Shown here piece after piece: positions 27,145-37,601 of a stretch of DNA of 52,013 nucleotides. The notes under the pieces are model-generated. The model was not told the origin of the DNA. It was given only the letters and a program-made list of their open reading frames with translations, and did not search any database. The translations under genes were made by a program, and so were the position numbers. The stretch is from an uncultured Sphingomonas sp. (GTDB lineage: Bacteria; Pseudomonadota; Alphaproteobacteria; Sphingomonadales; Sphingomonadaceae): assembly GCF_913776855.1 (NCBI RefSeq), contig NZ_CAJYQD010000013.1:1-52013 (forward strand), written 5' to 3'. The stretch's first letter is position 1. Each line of letters opens with the position of its first letter.

Positions 27145-28460
27145 AGCGACGCCTCCGCCCATTCGCCGAACGCTTCGCGCGCCCGTGCCGTGTACATCTT
27201 CTTGCGATCGGCTTTCTTGGTCCTGCCGGGGATCGGCGGCATCAGTCCGAAATTGACGTTCATCGGCTGATAGGTTTCCGCGATCGCCGCGCCGGTAATG
27301 TGGTGCAGCAGCGCCCCCATCGCCGTTTCGACTGGAGGTGGGGCCAATTCCCTGCCCGCCAGTTCGGCGGCGGCGAAGCGACCGGCCATCAACCCGACGG
27401 CGGCGCTTTCGACATAGCCTTCGCATCCCGTCATCTGCCCGGCAAAGCGCAGATGCGGGCGTGCCTTCAGCCGCAGCGTGGGGTCGAGCAGCTCGGGCGA
27501 ACGGATGAAGGTGTTGCGGTGCAGCCCGCCCAGCCGGGCGAACTCGGCATTCTCCAGCCCCGGAATGGTCCGGAACAGCCGCACCTGCTCGCCATGCTTC
27601 AGTTTGGTCTGAAACCCGACGATGTTCCATAAGGTGCCGGACGCATTGTCCTGTCGCAGCTGCACCACGGCGTGCGGCCAGCGCCCGGTGCGCGGATCGT
27701 CCAGTCCGACCGGTTTCATCGGGCCGAAGCGCAGCGTGTCCAGCCCACGCTCAGCCATCACTTCGATCGGCATACAGCCCTCGAAATAGGGAACATTCTC
27801 CCACTCGCGGAACTCGGCCTTTTCGCCGGCAATCAGTCCGGCGTGAAAGGCCTCATACTGTTCGCGATTCATCGCACAGTTGATGTAGTCCTTGCCCTCT
27901 CCCTTGTTCCACCTGCTCTGAAACCATGCCTCGTCCATATCGATCGAATCGAAATGGACGATGGGTGCAATCGCGTCGAAGAACGCCAGCGCCTCCGCGC
28001 CGGTCGCCCCGCCAATGTCGCCGGCAAGCGCCGGCGCGGTCAGCGGGCCGGTGGCGACGATCGTCATGCCGCTGTCGGGCAGGGTGTCCACACGTTCGCG
28101 GACGATCGTGATGTTGGGATGCGCCTCGAGCGCGGCGGTCACGGCGGCGGAAAAGCCGTCGCGATCGACCGCCAGCGCCGATCCTGCGGGCACCTTATGT
28201 TCATCGCCCTTGGCCATGACGAGCGACCCCAGCGCGCGCATTTCCGCATGAAGCAGCCCGACCGCGTTGGATTCGGCGTCGTCCGACCGGAAGCTGTTCG
28301 AACAGACCAGCTCGGCCAAATCGTCGCCCTGGTGCGCCGGCGTATTGTCGCCGCCACCGCGCATTTCCGACAGGCGGACCTTCGCGCCCGCTTGCGCCAA
28401 CTGCCATGCTGCCTCGGAACCGGCGAGGCCACCGCCAATGATGTGAACGTCATGTTGCAT
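27141..28460 (-). CDS. trmFO: methylenetetrahydrofolate-tRNA-(uracil-5-)-methyltransferase
   Basis: A 439-residue cytoplasmic FAD enzyme forming ribothymidine at tRNA U54 with methylene-THF as carbon donor and NAD(P)H. Visible: FAD-binding [18 protein letters not shown] at the N-terminus, [28 protein letters not shown] with the conserved Cys, [12 protein letters not shown] and [14 protein letters not shown]. Length and motifs match TrmFO rather than GidA/MnmG (about 620). Its stop overlaps the DUF3325 gene's stop on the opposite strand. Confidence 0.97.
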   Translation of the reverse strand: MQHDVHIIGGGLAGSEAAWQLAQAGAKVRLSEMRGGGDNTPAHQGDDLAELVCSNSFRSDDAESNAVGLLHAEMRALGSLVMAKGDEHKVPAGSALAVDRDGFSAAVTAALEAHPNITIVRERVDTLPDSGMTIVATGPLTAPALAGDIGGATGAEALAFFDAIAPIVHFDSIDMDEAWFQSRWNKGEGKDYINCAMNREQYEAFHAGLIAGEKAEFREWENVPYFEGCMPIEVMAERGLDTLRFGPMKPVGLDDPRTGRWPHAVVQLRQDNASGTLWNIVGFQTKLKHGEQVRLFRTIPGLENAEFARLGGLHRNTFIRSPELLDPTLRLKARPHLRFAGQMTGCEGYVESAAVGLMAGRFAAAELAGRELAPPPVETAMGALLHHITGAAIAETYQPMNVNFGLMPPIPGRTKKADRKKMYTARAREAFGEWAEASL

Positions 28461-28555
28461 GGCAGGCGTCTAGGCGGACGAACGACAACGGGCAATGAAC
28501 GTACGCAGTGGACCATCGTTTTATGGACGGAATGGCGGCACGGCAGGACGAACGC

Positions 28556-28987
28556 ATGAAAATCTACACGATCGGGTATGAAGCGGTGACCGTGGCGGAA
28601 TTTGTCGCCGCGTTGCAGGCGGCGGGCGTGCGTCGCGTGATCGACGTCCGTGCGCTGCCGCTGTCGCGACGGCCGGGCTTTTCCAAATCGTCGCTCGCCG
28701 CCGAACTGGCGACGCAGGGTATCGACTATGTACATCTGAAGGCGCTTGGCACGCCGAAGCGCGGGCGCGATGCAGCGAAGAGAGGCGATGTCGCGACGCT
28801 ACGCGCGGTCTATGACGAACAGCTCGAACTGCCGGAGGCACAGGCGCAGGCGGCGATCATGTTGGGGCTGGCAGCGGAGATGCCGTCCGCGCTGCTATGC
28901 TTCGAGCGGGAGCCGGCGCATTGCCACCGGACGCTGTTACTGGAAGCGGTCGGGCAGGGGGCGGAGGCAGTGGAATTGTACCCCTGA
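28556..28987 (+). CDS. DUF488 family protein
   Basis: A 143-residue protein starting MKIYTIGYEAVTVAEFVAAL, with the family's VIDVRALPLSRRPGFSK, the YVHLKALGTPK segment, and CFEREPAHCHRTLLLEAV near the C-terminus (conserved Cys/His). The biochemical function of DUF488 is not established. I chose ATG 28556 because the family begins at this motif; a GTG at 28508 would add 16 unusual residues. Divergent from trmFO. Confidence 0.85.
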   Translation: MKIYTIGYEAVTVAEFVAALQAAGVRRVIDVRALPLSRRPGFSKSSLAAELATQGIDYVHLKALGTPKRGRDAAKRGDVATLRAVYDEQLELPEAQAQAAIMLGLAAEMPSALLCFEREPAHCHRTLLLEAVGQGAEAVELYP

Positions 28988-29012
28988 GTCTTCGCCGCCC
29001 CGGAGAGGATCT

Positions 29013-29360
29013 TCAGCCCGCGATCGGCCGCTTGACCTTGCCCACGTCATCCCGATGCAGCGGCCCATAGGCCACCACCGCGTTCAGCGGCAGCGGCGCA
29101 TACAGGTGCGGAAACAACTGCCCGCCACGCGACGGCTCCCATTTCACTGCATCACCCAACGCCTCCAGGTCGACCTCCGCCACATGCAGGTCATCCTGCC
29201 CGACGAAATGCTTGTCGACCGTTTCGGTCAGCTGGTCGAAGGTCGACAGGTGGACATAGCCGTCCGCCAGATCGACCGGCGCCCCGGCGAAGCTACCGTC
29301 CTTCTCCAGCGTCGCCATCTGATCGCCGGTTAGTACCTTGAACGCGGTGGCGGGGGTCAT
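29013..29360 (-). CDS. DUF952 family protein
   Basis: A 115-residue protein with the family signature [43 protein letters not shown] and [18 protein letters not shown]952 proteins are small cytoplasmic alpha/beta proteins of unknown function, proposed to be ADP-ribosyltransferase-like in fold. ATG 29360 overlaps the gyrA stop by 4 nt, so it is co-transcribed with gyrase and likely translationally coupled; no functional link is evident. Confidence 0.87.
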   Translation of the reverse strand: MTPATAFKVLTGDQMATLEKDGSFAGAPVDLADGYVHLSTFDQLTETVDKHFVGQDDLHVAEVDLEALGDAVKWEPSRGGQLFPHLYAPLPLNAVVAYGPLHRDDVGKVKRPIAG

Positions 29361-32140
29361 TCCTCGATGTCCCCCTCGCTGATCGTATCGGGACCGGTGC
29401 CGTCGTCGAGCAGGATATCGCCCTCGGGTGCCGGCATCGCCGCGCGTTCCTCGGCGACGATCGCTTCGGCATCGTTCTCCGGTGTCTCGTCCTCGTCGAT
29501 CTTCGCGGCCGACACGACCTGTTCGCCAAAACCGACGCGGAAGATGGTGATACCCTGCGTATTGCGGCCGGCGACGCGAATGTCGCCGACGGTGGTGCGG
29601 ATCAGCTTCGCCTGATCGGTCACCAGCATCAGCTGCTCGCCATTATGCGCCGGGAAGCTCGCCACGACCGGCCCGTTCCGATCGGAGGTCACGATATTGG
29701 TGATCCCCTGACCCCCGCGCCCGGTACGGCGGTATTCATAGGCGGAGGTGCGCTTGCCGAAGCCGTTCGCAGTGACGGTCAGGATGAATTCCTCTGCCGC
29801 CTCGAACTCGGCCATGCGTTCAGTCGACAGGGTAACCTCACGGTCGCCTTCCTTCCACGGCGCAGCCTTCAGATAGGCTTCGCGCTCGTCGGCCGTCGCA
29901 TCGAACCCGCCCAGGATCGACAGCGAGATGACCTGGTCGTCCTTGCCCAGCGAAATGCCGCGCACGCCGGTCGAGGTGCGGCTCTGGAACTCGCGGACGT
30001 CGGTCGCGGCGAAGCGGATCGCCTTGCCCGCCTTGGTCGCCAGCAGCACGTCGTCGGTCTCGGTCAGCAGCGCCACGCCGATCAGGCGATCGTCGCTGTC
30101 GTCGTCGAAGCGCATCGCGATCTTGCCGGCGGTCGGGATGTTCGCGAACGCATCCATCGAGTTGCGCCGCACCGTCCCGTTGCCGGTCGCGAACATGACG
30201 TGCAGGTCGCTCCACCGCTCCTCATCCTCCGGTAGCGGCAGAACGGTCGAGATCGTCTCGCCGGCGGCCAGCGGCAGCAGGTTGACCATCGGCCGCCCGC
30301 GCGTCGCCGGTCCCCCTTCGGGCAGGCGCCACACCTTCATGCGGTACACCTTGCCGGCGGTGGAGAAGAACAGCACCGGGGTGTGGGTGCTGGTCACGAA
30401 CAGGTTCGTGATCGCATCCTCGTCCTTGGTCGCCATGCCGGCGCGGCCCTTGCCGCCGCGCTTCTGCGCGCGGAACGCGTCGAGCGGGGTCCGCTTGATA
30501 TAGCCCTGCACCGTGACGGTGACGACCATGTCCTCGCGCTCAATCAGATCCTCGTCGTCGATGCCGTCGGCAGCGCCCGCGATCTCGGTCCGGCGCGGCG
30601 TCGCGAATTCGGCGCGGACATCGACCAGTTCCTGCCGCATGACGGCATAGAGCTTCGCGCGATTGCCGAGGATATCCAGCAGATGGGTGATCGACCCGGC
30701 CAGTTCCTTCAGTTCCTCGCCGATCTCGTCGCGACCGAGTGCGGTCAGGCGATGCAGCCGCAGGTCGAGGATCGCGCGCACCTGCAGGTCGGACAGGCGA
30801 TAGACGTCGCCGCTCGTGTCCGATTCGACCGCCTCGACCAGCTTCAGATAGGGCGCGATCTCCGCCACCGGCCATTCGCGCGCCAGCAATGCGGCACGGG
30901 CGGCGGCGGGGCTTTCCGATCCGCGGATGATGCGCACCACCTCGTCGAGATTGGTGACGGCGATGACGAGGCCGAGCAACAGGTGCGCCCGCTCGCGTGC
31001 CTTGGCCAGTTCATACTTCGACCGGCGGGTGATGACCTCTTCGCGGAAGCCGACGAACGCGTCGATGATCTGGGCGAGGTTCAGCAGTTCGGGGCGGCCG
31101 CCCCGGATCGCCAGCATGTTGGCGGCAAAGCTCGACTGCGCCGGGGTGTGGCGCCACAGCTGGTTGAGCACCACGTCGGGCGTCGCGTCGCGCTTCAGGT
31201 CGATGACGATCCGCACGCCTTCGCGGTTCGATTCGTCGCGAATGTCGCTGACGCCCTCGATCCGCTTGTCCTTGGCGGCCTCGGCGATCTTTTCGACCAG
31301 CCCGGACTTGCCGACCTGGAACGGGATTTCGGTCAGCACGATCGAACGCCGTTCGCCGCGCGCCTCGACGATGTGGCGCGAGCGCAGGATGATCGATCCG
31401 CGCCCGCCGGCATAGGCGGCGCGCGCCCCCGCACGGCCCAGCATCAGCGCGCCGGTCGGGAAGTCCGGCCCCGGCACGATCTCGCACAGTTCCTCATGGG
31501 TCAGCGGTTCGCCACCCTCGACCCGGCGGTCGATCGTCGCGAGGCAGGCATCGACCACTTCGCCCAGATTGTGCGGCGGCACGTTGGTCGCCATGCCGAC
31601 GGCAATGCCGCCGGCACCGTTGACCAGCAGGTTCGGGAATCGTGCCGGCAGGACGGCGGGTTCGCGTTCCGACCCGTCATAATTGGGGACGAAATCGACC
31701 GTATCCTTGTCGAGGTCGTCGAGCAGCGCCGACGCCGACTTCGCAAGACGCGCTTCGGTATAACGCATTGCGGCGGGCGGATCGGGGTCCATCGATCCGA
31801 AATTGCCCTGACCGTCGATCAGCGGCAGCCGCATCGACCAGGGCTGCGCCATGCGCGCCAGCGCGTCATAGATCGCAGTATCGCCATGCGGGTGATATTT
31901 ACCCATCACGTCGCCGACGATGCGCGCCGACTTGCGATAGGGTTTGCCGGCGGTGAAGCCGCTTTCCTGCGCCGAATAGAGGATACGCCGATGCACCGGC
32001 TTCAACCCGTCGCGCACATCGGGCAGCGCGCGGGAGACGATGACGCTCATGGCATAGTCGAGATAGCTCGACCGCATCTCGTCCACGATCGAGATGGGGG
32101 CGATGTCGGATGGGTCGGCGATCAGCGTCGCGTCTGTCAA
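29357..32140 (-). CDS. gyrA: DNA gyrase subunit A (TTG start)
   Basis: About 927 residues; ATP-dependent negative supercoiling with GyrB. N-terminal breakage-reunion domain: [44 protein letters not shown] (Thr where E. coli has Ser83, Asp where it has Asp87), and catalytic Tyr in [10 protein letters not shown]. The C-terminal wrapping domain has the GyrA-box-like QKRGGKGR (about residue 560) and later propeller blades, ending in an acidic tail. The only start giving the family N-terminus [21 protein letters not shown] is TTG at 32138-32140; the next ATG is inside the conserved VDEM. Long open frame upstream has no homology. A start at TTG with a weak RBS is unusual for an essential gene. Confidence 0.96.
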   Translation of the reverse strand: MTDATLIADPSDIAPISIVDEMRSSYLDYAMSVIVSRALPDVRDGLKPVHRRILYSAQESGFTAGKPYRKSARIVGDVMGKYHPHGDTAIYDALARMAQPWSMRLPLIDGQGNFGSMDPDPPAAMRYTEARLAKSASALLDDLDKDTVDFVPNYDGSEREPAVLPARFPNLLVNGAGGIAVGMATNVPPHNLGEVVDACLATIDRRVEGGEPLTHEELCEIVPGPDFPTGALMLGRAGARAAYAGGRGSIILRSRHIVEARGERRSIVLTEIPFQVGKSGLVEKIAEAAKDKRIEGVSDIRDESNREGVRIVIDLKRDATPDVVLNQLWRHTPAQSSFAANMLAIRGGRPELLNLAQIIDAFVGFREEVITRRSKYELAKARERAHLLLGLVIAVTNLDEVVRIIRGSESPAAARAALLAREWPVAEIAPYLKLVEAVESDTSGDVYRLSDLQVRAILDLRLHRLTALGRDEIGEELKELAGSITHLLDILGNRAKLYAVMRQELVDVRAEFATPRRTEIAGAADGIDDEDLIEREDMVVTVTVQGYIKRTPLDAFRAQKRGGKGRAGMATKDEDAITNLFVTSTHTPVLFFSTAGKVYRMKVWRLPEGGPATRGRPMVNLLPLAAGETISTVLPLPEDEERWSDLHVMFATGNGTVRRNSMDAFANIPTAGKIAMRFDDDSDDRLIGVALLTETDDVLLATKAGKAIRFAATDVREFQSRTSTGVRGISLGKDDQVISLSILGGFDATADEREAYLKAAPWKEGDREVTLSTERMAEFEAAEEFILTVTANGFGKRTSAYEYRRTGRGGQGITNIVTSDRNGPVVASFPAHNGEQLMLVTDQAKLIRTTVGDIRVAGRNTQGITIFRVGFGEQVVSAAKIDEDETPENDAEAIVAEERAAMPAPEGDILLDDGTGPDTISEGDIEE

Positions 32141-32238
32141 AGTTCGATGCTTTCGGGGAATGTTTCGGTTGCGTGGCAGACTAGCCGGTCGGGGGCGGAA
32201 AGCCAAGTGTTGCGACCCCGATCGCCGCAGTCTGGAAC

Positions 32239-33381
32239 ATGGTGCGGCGCAGCGTGTTGGCGGTGGTGATGCCCGAGCTGGAACGAACCTTCGCCACCCT
32301 TCCGCCGGTCGCGGTCGATCTGGGTACCATCGCCCTGTCGATCCTTGCGGCACTGGTGCTGCACGCCGCGATCTTTCGCATATTGCGCCGCTTTGCCGCG
32401 CGGACGCCGGGGTCGGTGGACGACGTCTATGTCGACCATGCGTGGCGGCCGATGCGCTGGATCCTGATCGCGATGGCGCTGGCCAGCGTTCGCCGTCCGC
32501 TGCGCCTGCCGGATCGCTGGGACGATCTGTGGACGCAGATGGCGGGGCTGGTCGTACCGCTGCTGATGGGATGGTTCGCGATCGCGATGATCCGCGCATC
32601 GGTAAAGGCGATCGAGGTCGCCACCGACATCACCGTCGCGGACAATCTGCGCGCGCGGCGGCGACGGACGCGCAGCGCCATTCTCGGACGGATCGCGATC
32701 ATCGCGATCGGCTTCGTCACGGTGTGCCTGATGCTGTTGTCGATCCCGAGCATCCGGTCGATCGGCGTGACGCTGATGGCATCGGCGGGTCTTGCCGGTC
32801 TCGCGGTCGGTGCGGCCGCCCAGCCGGCGCTCAAGAACATCATCGCGGGCGTGCAGATGGCGTTCACCGAACCGATCCGCATCGACGATGTCGTCATCAT
32901 CGAGAACGAATGGGGCCGGATCGAGGAAATCCGCCTGACCTATGTCGTGGTCGGCCTGTGGGACGAACGCCGCCTGGTCGTGCCGGTATCGAAGTTCCTC
33001 GAATCGAGCTTCCAGAACTGGACCCGCACCACCAGCGGGCTGCTGGGATCGGCGTTCTTCTGGCTCGATCCCACCACCAACATCCCCCGCCTGCGGGCCA
33101 GGTTCGAGGAACTGGTCAAAGCCGATCCGTTGTGGGACGGCCGGGCCTATGTGTTGCAGGTGACCGATACCAAGCCGGACGCGATCGAGGTCCGCATCCT
33201 CGCCACCGCATCGGACGCCGCACGCGCGTTCGACCTGCGCTGTTCGCTACGCGAGGGGATGCTGGCCTATATCCGCGACGAGATGCCCGAAGCGCTGCCG
33301 CGGCGGCGGGTGGCGGTGGATGGCGCCAACGAGCAATCCTTGCCCGTCACCCCAGCGCAGGCTGGGGTCTCTCGCGGGTAG
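32239..33381 (+). CDS. mechanosensitive ion channel, MscS family
   Basis: A 380-residue inner-membrane protein. N-terminal helices include [20 protein letters not shown], then two more hydrophobic segments (about residues 60-75 and 92-110). The pore-lining MscS motif is [21 protein letters not shown] (about residues 175-195). [18 protein letters not shown] and [19 protein letters not shown] form the beta domain; [12 protein letters not shown] follows. It relieves hypo-osmotic pressure. From about residue 370 the sequence ([11 protein letters not shown]) is encoded by a repeat element, not family-derived. ATG 32239 is used; ATG 32269 is possible. Divergent from gyrA. Confidence 0.92.
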   Translation: MVRRSVLAVVMPELERTFATLPPVAVDLGTIALSILAALVLHAAIFRILRRFAARTPGSVDDVYVDHAWRPMRWILIAMALASVRRPLRLPDRWDDLWTQMAGLVVPLLMGWFAIAMIRASVKAIEVATDITVADNLRARRRRTRSAILGRIAIIAIGFVTVCLMLLSIPSIRSIGVTLMASAGLAGLAVGAAAQPALKNIIAGVQMAFTEPIRIDDVVIIENEWGRIEEIRLTYVVVGLWDERRLVVPVSKFLESSFQNWTRTTSGLLGSAFFWLDPTTNIPRLRARFEELVKADPLWDGRAYVLQVTDTKPDAIEVRILATASDAARAFDLRCSLREGMLAYIRDEMPEALPRRRVAVDGANEQSLPVTPAQAGVSRG

Positions 33382-33426
33382 AGCGAGGCAGGAGTCGCGG
33401 GAGATTCCAGTCTGCGCTGGAATGAC
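33347..33426. repeat. bimodular palindromic repeat, copy 1
   Basis: Two hairpin modules in inverted orientation: ACCCCAG/CTGGGGT (33349-33355 / 33362-33368) and ATTCCAG/CTGGAAT (33404-33410 / 33417-33423), with outer GTCA/TGAC ends. A second copy is at 49768-49847. The MscS stop codon lies in its central spacer. Confidence 0.8.
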
Positions 33427-33458
33427 GTGTGCGGCGGGTTGAGGAAGGGGAAGTACGC

Positions 33459-35279
33459 CTATCCCTTCCGCCCCGCAATGAACGCATCGACGTTGCGCCC
33501 AAGGACCGTCATCGGCACCCCGCCGCCCTGAACCACGGTATCGTTGAACGCCTTGAAGTCGTAGCGCGGCCCAAGCGCCGCCTTGGTCCGTTCGCGCAGG
33601 CGATTGATCTCCGAATGGCCGACCTTGTAGCCGCAGGCCTGGCCCGGCCACGAGCAATAGCGGTCGACCTCGCCCGACACTTCCTCGATGCCCGACCCGT
33701 TGGTGGTGGCGAACCACTGCACCGCCTGTTCGCGGGTCCAGCGTTTGGCGTGCAGGCCGGTATCGACCACCATCCGGCACGCGCGGAACGCGATCGACTG
33801 GAGATAGCCCAGCCGCCCGACCGGATCGCCTTCATAGGCGCCCAGTTCGTCGCCAAGCTGCTCTGCATAGAGCGCCCAGCCTTCCGAAAAGGCGTTGAAC
33901 TGCAAGAGCGACCGGATCAGCGGCAGGCGGAAGCTATATTCGCCCTGCCACACATGGCCGGGGATCGCCTCGTGATAGACGAGCGTCGGCAGCGAATAGC
34001 GGGTCCATAGCTCGGTGGTGCGCAGGTTGATCCACATCTTGCCCGGCACCTTGCCGTCGATCGATCCCGCGCCGCCATAGGCGCCCGGTGCGCCAGCCTC
34101 CTCGACCACCGGGATGCGCTTCACCTCGACATTGCCGGGCGCGAGCGTATTGAATGCACGTGGCATCCTGGCGCGGATGTCGGTCAGGCGGTTCTGTACC
34201 AGCGCCATGATCTGTGCGCGGCCCGCATCGCCTTCGGGAAACACGAAGCGCGGGTCCTTGCCCAGCGCGGTCATCCGCGCACCGACGCTGCCCTTGGTAT
34301 AGCCCAACGACTTGAGGATCACGTCCATCTGCGCCTGCAGCGCGGCCAGTTCCTCCTTGCCGCGCGCATGAACCTCGTCCGGCGTCATCATGGTGGTGGT
34401 CGATGCGCGCAGGCCCCACGCATACCACGCATCGCCATCGGGCCGCGCCCACATGCCCGCGTCGGATTTTGCGACCCGTCGACTGGCGCGGATCGTGGCG
34501 AGCTGGCGTTCCAGCGCCGGTTTCACCCGGTCGCGCGCGATGGCGGTCGCCTTCGCGGTCCAGTCGCCGGGAATGGCCTTTGTCCGACGCGACAGCGAGG
34601 TCACGATGTCCCAGCTTGCCGGTTCGCCGGCGACCGATTGTTCGAGCTGGCGGATCGTCTTGTCGAGCAGGAAATCGGGCGGCACCACGCCCATCGCCAG
34701 CGCGGTGCGCACCCGCTGCGTCTCGCCGTCCAGCTGTATGGCATAGCTTTCCAGCCGGGCGAGATAGGCCTCGGCATCGGCGCGGTTCGCGATGCTGTGA
34801 TCGCTGTCGAGGAAGCGCGGCACGTCGAGATACGCCCCGACATTCTGGATCACGACATAGGGCGTATTGCGCCACCCGCCGACCGCGACGTCGCCATAGG
34901 GGAGGGCGAAGCCGTCCAGCGCGGTTTCGAACGCCGTCTTGACCACGTCGATGTCGGTGCGGGTCGCGGGGGACAGTGGCGCGGTGTCGATCCGCTTCAG
35001 CGTGGCGACATGGGTTCGCAGGTGATCGGCAACGAGGCGCTGCCCCGCTGCCGACCGATCGCCCAGCCGCGACTTCAACGCCGCACGGGCGCCGGTGTCG
35101 ATGCCGAGGCCGCTGGCAGTCTCCGGCGAATCGAGCAGCATCGCGTCGGCGATTCGGGTCAGCGTTGCCTCCGCCGCCTTGTCGGCCGGGGCGGCGCTGC
35201 CCTGGGCACGAACCGGCAGCGCGGTGGCGAGGGTCGAAGCGGCGGCACCGGCGATCCAGTCGCGACGGGTCAATTCCAT
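33459..35279 (-). CDS. DUF885 family protein (HEAIPGH metallopeptidase-like)
   Basis: A 606-residue protein with a Tat-type leader (LTRRDWIAGAAASTLATA, then PVRAQG). The DUF885 zinc-binding-like motif YHEAIPGHVWQ occurs at about residue 440, with LPLIRSLLQFNAFSEGWALYAEQLG downstream containing the third ligand-type glutamate. The family is metallopeptidase-like, annotated as carboxypeptidase or lipoprotein, with substrate unproven. The Tat signal suggests folded, metal-loaded export to the periplasm. RBS AAGGATG precedes ATG 35279. Convergent with MscS, the repeat element lying between. Confidence 0.88.
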   Translation of the reverse strand: MELTRRDWIAGAAASTLATALPVRAQGSAAPADKAAEATLTRIADAMLLDSPETASGLGIDTGARAALKSRLGDRSAAGQRLVADHLRTHVATLKRIDTAPLSPATRTDIDVVKTAFETALDGFALPYGDVAVGGWRNTPYVVIQNVGAYLDVPRFLDSDHSIANRADAEAYLARLESYAIQLDGETQRVRTALAMGVVPPDFLLDKTIRQLEQSVAGEPASWDIVTSLSRRTKAIPGDWTAKATAIARDRVKPALERQLATIRASRRVAKSDAGMWARPDGDAWYAWGLRASTTTMMTPDEVHARGKEELAALQAQMDVILKSLGYTKGSVGARMTALGKDPRFVFPEGDAGRAQIMALVQNRLTDIRARMPRAFNTLAPGNVEVKRIPVVEEAGAPGAYGGAGSIDGKVPGKMWINLRTTELWTRYSLPTLVYHEAIPGHVWQGEYSFRLPLIRSLLQFNAFSEGWALYAEQLGDELGAYEGDPVGRLGYLQSIAFRACRMVVDTGLHAKRWTREQAVQWFATTNGSGIEEVSGEVDRYCSWPGQACGYKVGHSEINRLRERTKAALGPRYDFKAFNDTVVQGGGVPMTVLGRNVDAFIAGRKG

Positions 35280-35334
35280 GGGGACATCCTTGGTAAGGCT
35301 ATTCTGCCCTGTGTCCCGCGCCGCGCCAGCCGCG

Positions 35335-35769
35335 TCAATCGTCGGCGACGACGCTCAGCACGGCGCCCGTTACGCCGACGATCCGCACCTGCGTGCCAGC
35401 GGGCAGGTCGGGGCCGCGCGCGATCCATTCGCTGTCGCCGACGCGCACCCGGCCGCTACCGCCCGCGATCGGTTGGACCACCACGACCACTTGCCCGATC
35501 AACCGCGCGCCGCGGTCGTTCAGCAGCGGATCGTCGCTGTCGATCGGATAGTCGGCATACCAGCGCCGCCCGATCAACACCGTTACCACGCTCCACGCGC
35601 CGAATACCGCCAGTTCGGCGCTGAGCGTCAGCGCCGGGAACAGCAGCGACAACAGCCCGGTAATCCCGGCGGCGATCGCAATGAAGATCAGGAAGACGCC
35701 CGGCACCGCCAGTTCGGCCACGCCCAGCGCAACCGCCGCCAGCAGCCAGGCATAGCCGCTGTCGATCAT
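35335..35769 (-). CDS. NfeD family membrane protein
   Basis: A 144-residue protein. Hydrophobic segments AWLLAAVALGVAELAVPGVF, FIAIAAGITGLLSLLFPALT and ELAVFGAWSVVTVLI (about residues 5-80) are followed by a C-terminal OB-fold domain, GQVVVVVQPIAGGSGRVRVGD with DLPAGTQVRIVGVTGAVLSV. NfeD proteins pair with SPFH proteins to organise membrane microdomains. ATG 35769 overlaps the stop of the SPFH gene by 4 nt, the classic pair. Confidence 0.92.
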   Translation of the reverse strand: MIDSGYAWLLAAVALGVAELAVPGVFLIFIAIAAGITGLLSLLFPALTLSAELAVFGAWSVVTVLIGRRWYADYPIDSDDPLLNDRGARLIGQVVVVVQPIAGGSGRVRVGDSEWIARGPDLPAGTQVRIVGVTGAVLSVVADD

Positions 35770-36749
35770 CGCGGCGGTTGCTCGACCGGTCCGACCGGAC
35801 GCTCGCGTACCGGTTGCGCAGGGGCAGGGGTCGACGGCTTGCTGTCGCCCAGCGCTTCCTTCGCAAGCTGCCCGATGCCGCCGAGCGTCCCGATCAGCTG
35901 GGTCGCCTCGACCGGGAACAGGATCGTCTTGGCATTGGGGCTGGTGGCGAATTTGCCGACCGCCTCGACATATTTTTGCGCGATGAAATAATTGATCGCC
36001 TGCGTGCCGCCTGCCTCGATCGCATCGCTCACGACCTGCGTCGCCTTGGCCTCCGCTTCCGCCGCACGTTCACGGGCCTCGGAATCGCGAAAGGCGGATT
36101 CGCGGCGCCCTTCGGCTTCGAGGATGCGGGCCTGTTTCTGCCCCTCGGCGCGCAGGATTTCGGAGGCACGGGCGCCTTCCGCTTCGAGGATGTTGGCACG
36201 CTTTTCGCGCTCGGCCTTCATCTGGCGGCCCATCGCGTTGACGATATCGGCCGGCGGGCGGATGTCCTTGATCTCGACGCGGGTGATCTTCACGCCCCAG
36301 GGATTGGTGGCATGATCGACAACGCCCAACAGCCGCGCGTTGATCTCGTCACGCTTCGACAGCGTTTCGTCGAGGTCCATCGACCCCATCACCGTGCGCA
36401 GGTTGGTGGTCGTGATCTGCTGGAGCGCGACATACAGGTCGGACACCTCATAGGCTGCCTTGGCCGGGTCCAGCACCTGAAAGAAGACCACACCGTCGGT
36501 CGACACCATCGCATTGTCGCGGGTGATAATTTCCTGTCCCGGAATGTCGATCACCTGCTCCATCATGTTCACCTTGCGGCCGACGCGATAGAAAAAGGCG
36601 GGGTAGAAGTTGAACCCCGGCTTGGCGACGGCGGTGAAGCGGCCGAAATGTTCGATCGTATATTGATGGCCCTGCGTGACGATCTTCACGCTGGCGAACA
36701 GGTACAATACGACCATCAGAACGATCGCGGCGATCAGGCCCAACAGCAT
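35766..36749 (-). CDS. SPFH/Band 7 (slipin/QmcA-type) membrane protein
   Basis: A 327-residue protein with an N-terminal membrane anchor LLGLIAAIVLMVVLYLFASV and an SPFH domain (VTQGHQYTIEHFGRF, PGQEIITRDNAMVSTDGVVF, RTVMGSMDLDETLSKRDEI). A long charged helix follows with repeated AEGxxxARILEAEGRRESA-type segments, and then a disordered Pro-rich tail. It scaffolds membrane microdomains, presumably with the NfeD partner. I chose ATG 36749 with AGGGGAC 8 nt upstream; the longer frame adds no domain sequence. Confidence 0.93.
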   Translation of the reverse strand: MLLGLIAAIVLMVVLYLFASVKIVTQGHQYTIEHFGRFTAVAKPGFNFYPAFFYRVGRKVNMMEQVIDIPGQEIITRDNAMVSTDGVVFFQVLDPAKAAYEVSDLYVALQQITTTNLRTVMGSMDLDETLSKRDEINARLLGVVDHATNPWGVKITRVEIKDIRPPADIVNAMGRQMKAEREKRANILEAEGARASEILRAEGQKQARILEAEGRRESAFRDSEARERAAEAEAKATQVVSDAIEAGGTQAINYFIAQKYVEAVGKFATSPNAKTILFPVEATQLIGTLGGIGQLAKEALGDSKPSTPAPAQPVRERPVGPVEQPPR

Positions 36750-36800
36750 CGGACGTCCCCTGCTTGTGTTTTGTCCAACGCTGTCTAGCATGATGGGATC

Positions 36801-37601
36801 ATGGAACCAGCGATAACCCTTGCCCCGCGCAGCGTTCTGTTCGTGCCGTCGATCCGACCCAGCATGATCGCAAAGGCAGCGGGACTGGCCGCCGACCTGA
36901 TCGTCCTCGATCTGGAGGACTCAGTCAGGGAGGATGACAAGGCGGCGGCACGCGATGCGTTGCCGGTGTCGCTGGAACTGCTCCACGGGCGTTGCGCTGC
37001 CGTACGGATCAACGCCTCCGATACGCCCCATTTCGCCGACGACGTTCGCGCCATCGCTACGCTTCACGTGGCGCTGACCGTCGTGCCAAAGGTGCAGTCG
37101 CCGGACGAGCTTGCGCCGCTTGCAGGCTCTCCCGTGCTGGCGATGATCGAGACACCGGCGGGGGTGCTGGCGGCGGCTGACATCGCCGCGACGGCTGGAG
37201 TCGTCGGATTGATGGTCGGCACCAACGACCTCGCCGCATCGCTGCGCCTGCCGCTGGGGGCCGGCCGGGGTCCGTTGGCCCATGCGTTGCAGGCGATCAT
37301 CCTGGCCGCGCGTGCCGTCGGCGGCTGGGCGATCGACGGCGTATTCAACGCACTGAACGATCCGCAGGGCTTGGCGCGCGAATGCCGGGAGGGACGGATG
37401 ATGGGGTTCGACGGCAAGTCGCTGATCCATCCCGATCAGGTCGCCGTCGCCAATACCGCCTTCTCGCCCAGTGCCGCCGAACTGGACGAAGCGAACGCGA
37501 TGATTGCAGCCGCCCAGGGGGGCGCCGAACGGTTCAACGATCGCATGATAGAGGACATGCACGTCGAAATGGCACGTAGGATGCTGCAACGCGCGCCTTG
37601 A
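36801..37601 (+). CDS. CitE-like CoA ester lyase (HpcH/HpaI aldolase superfamily)
   Basis: A 266-residue TIM-barrel protein. Motifs: RSVLFVPSIRPSMIAKAA at the N-terminus, LIVLDLEDSVREDDKAAAR (catalytic/metal acidic residues), VVPKVQSPDELAPL, MIETPAGVLAA, GLMVGTNDLAASLRLP, and GFDGKSLIHPDQVAVAN. The family cleaves or forms malyl-CoA/citramalyl-CoA-type C-C bonds with Mg2+. It is not part of a citrate lyase operon (no alpha/gamma partners), so a stand-alone (S)-citramalyl- or malyl-CoA lyase is more likely. The 3' end of the CDS lies inside a 60-bp tandem repeat. Confidence 0.87.
   Translation: MEPAITLAPRSVLFVPSIRPSMIAKAAGLAADLIVLDLEDSVREDDKAAARDALPVSLELLHGRCAAVRINASDTPHFADDVRAIATLHVALTVVPKVQSPDELAPLAGSPVLAMIETPAGVLAAADIAATAGVVGLMVGTNDLAASLRLPLGAGRGPLAHALQAIILAARAVGGWAIDGVFNALNDPQGLARECREGRMMGFDGKSLIHPDQVAVANTAFSPSAAELDEANAMIAAAQGGAERFNDRMIEDMHVEMARRMLQRAP

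Noticed and set aside
29013..32140. gyrA fluoroquinolone-resistance change
   Set aside because: Thr at the Ser83 position is a natural residue in susceptible species and Asp87 is kept; no resistance inferred.
30383..32269. Long forward open frame opposite gyrA
   Set aside because: The minus strand encodes GyrA with all motifs; the forward frame is compositional shadow.
32141..32599. Upstream extension of gyrA
   Set aside because: Arg/Pro/Ser-rich with no GyrA homology and overlapping the MscS gene start region.
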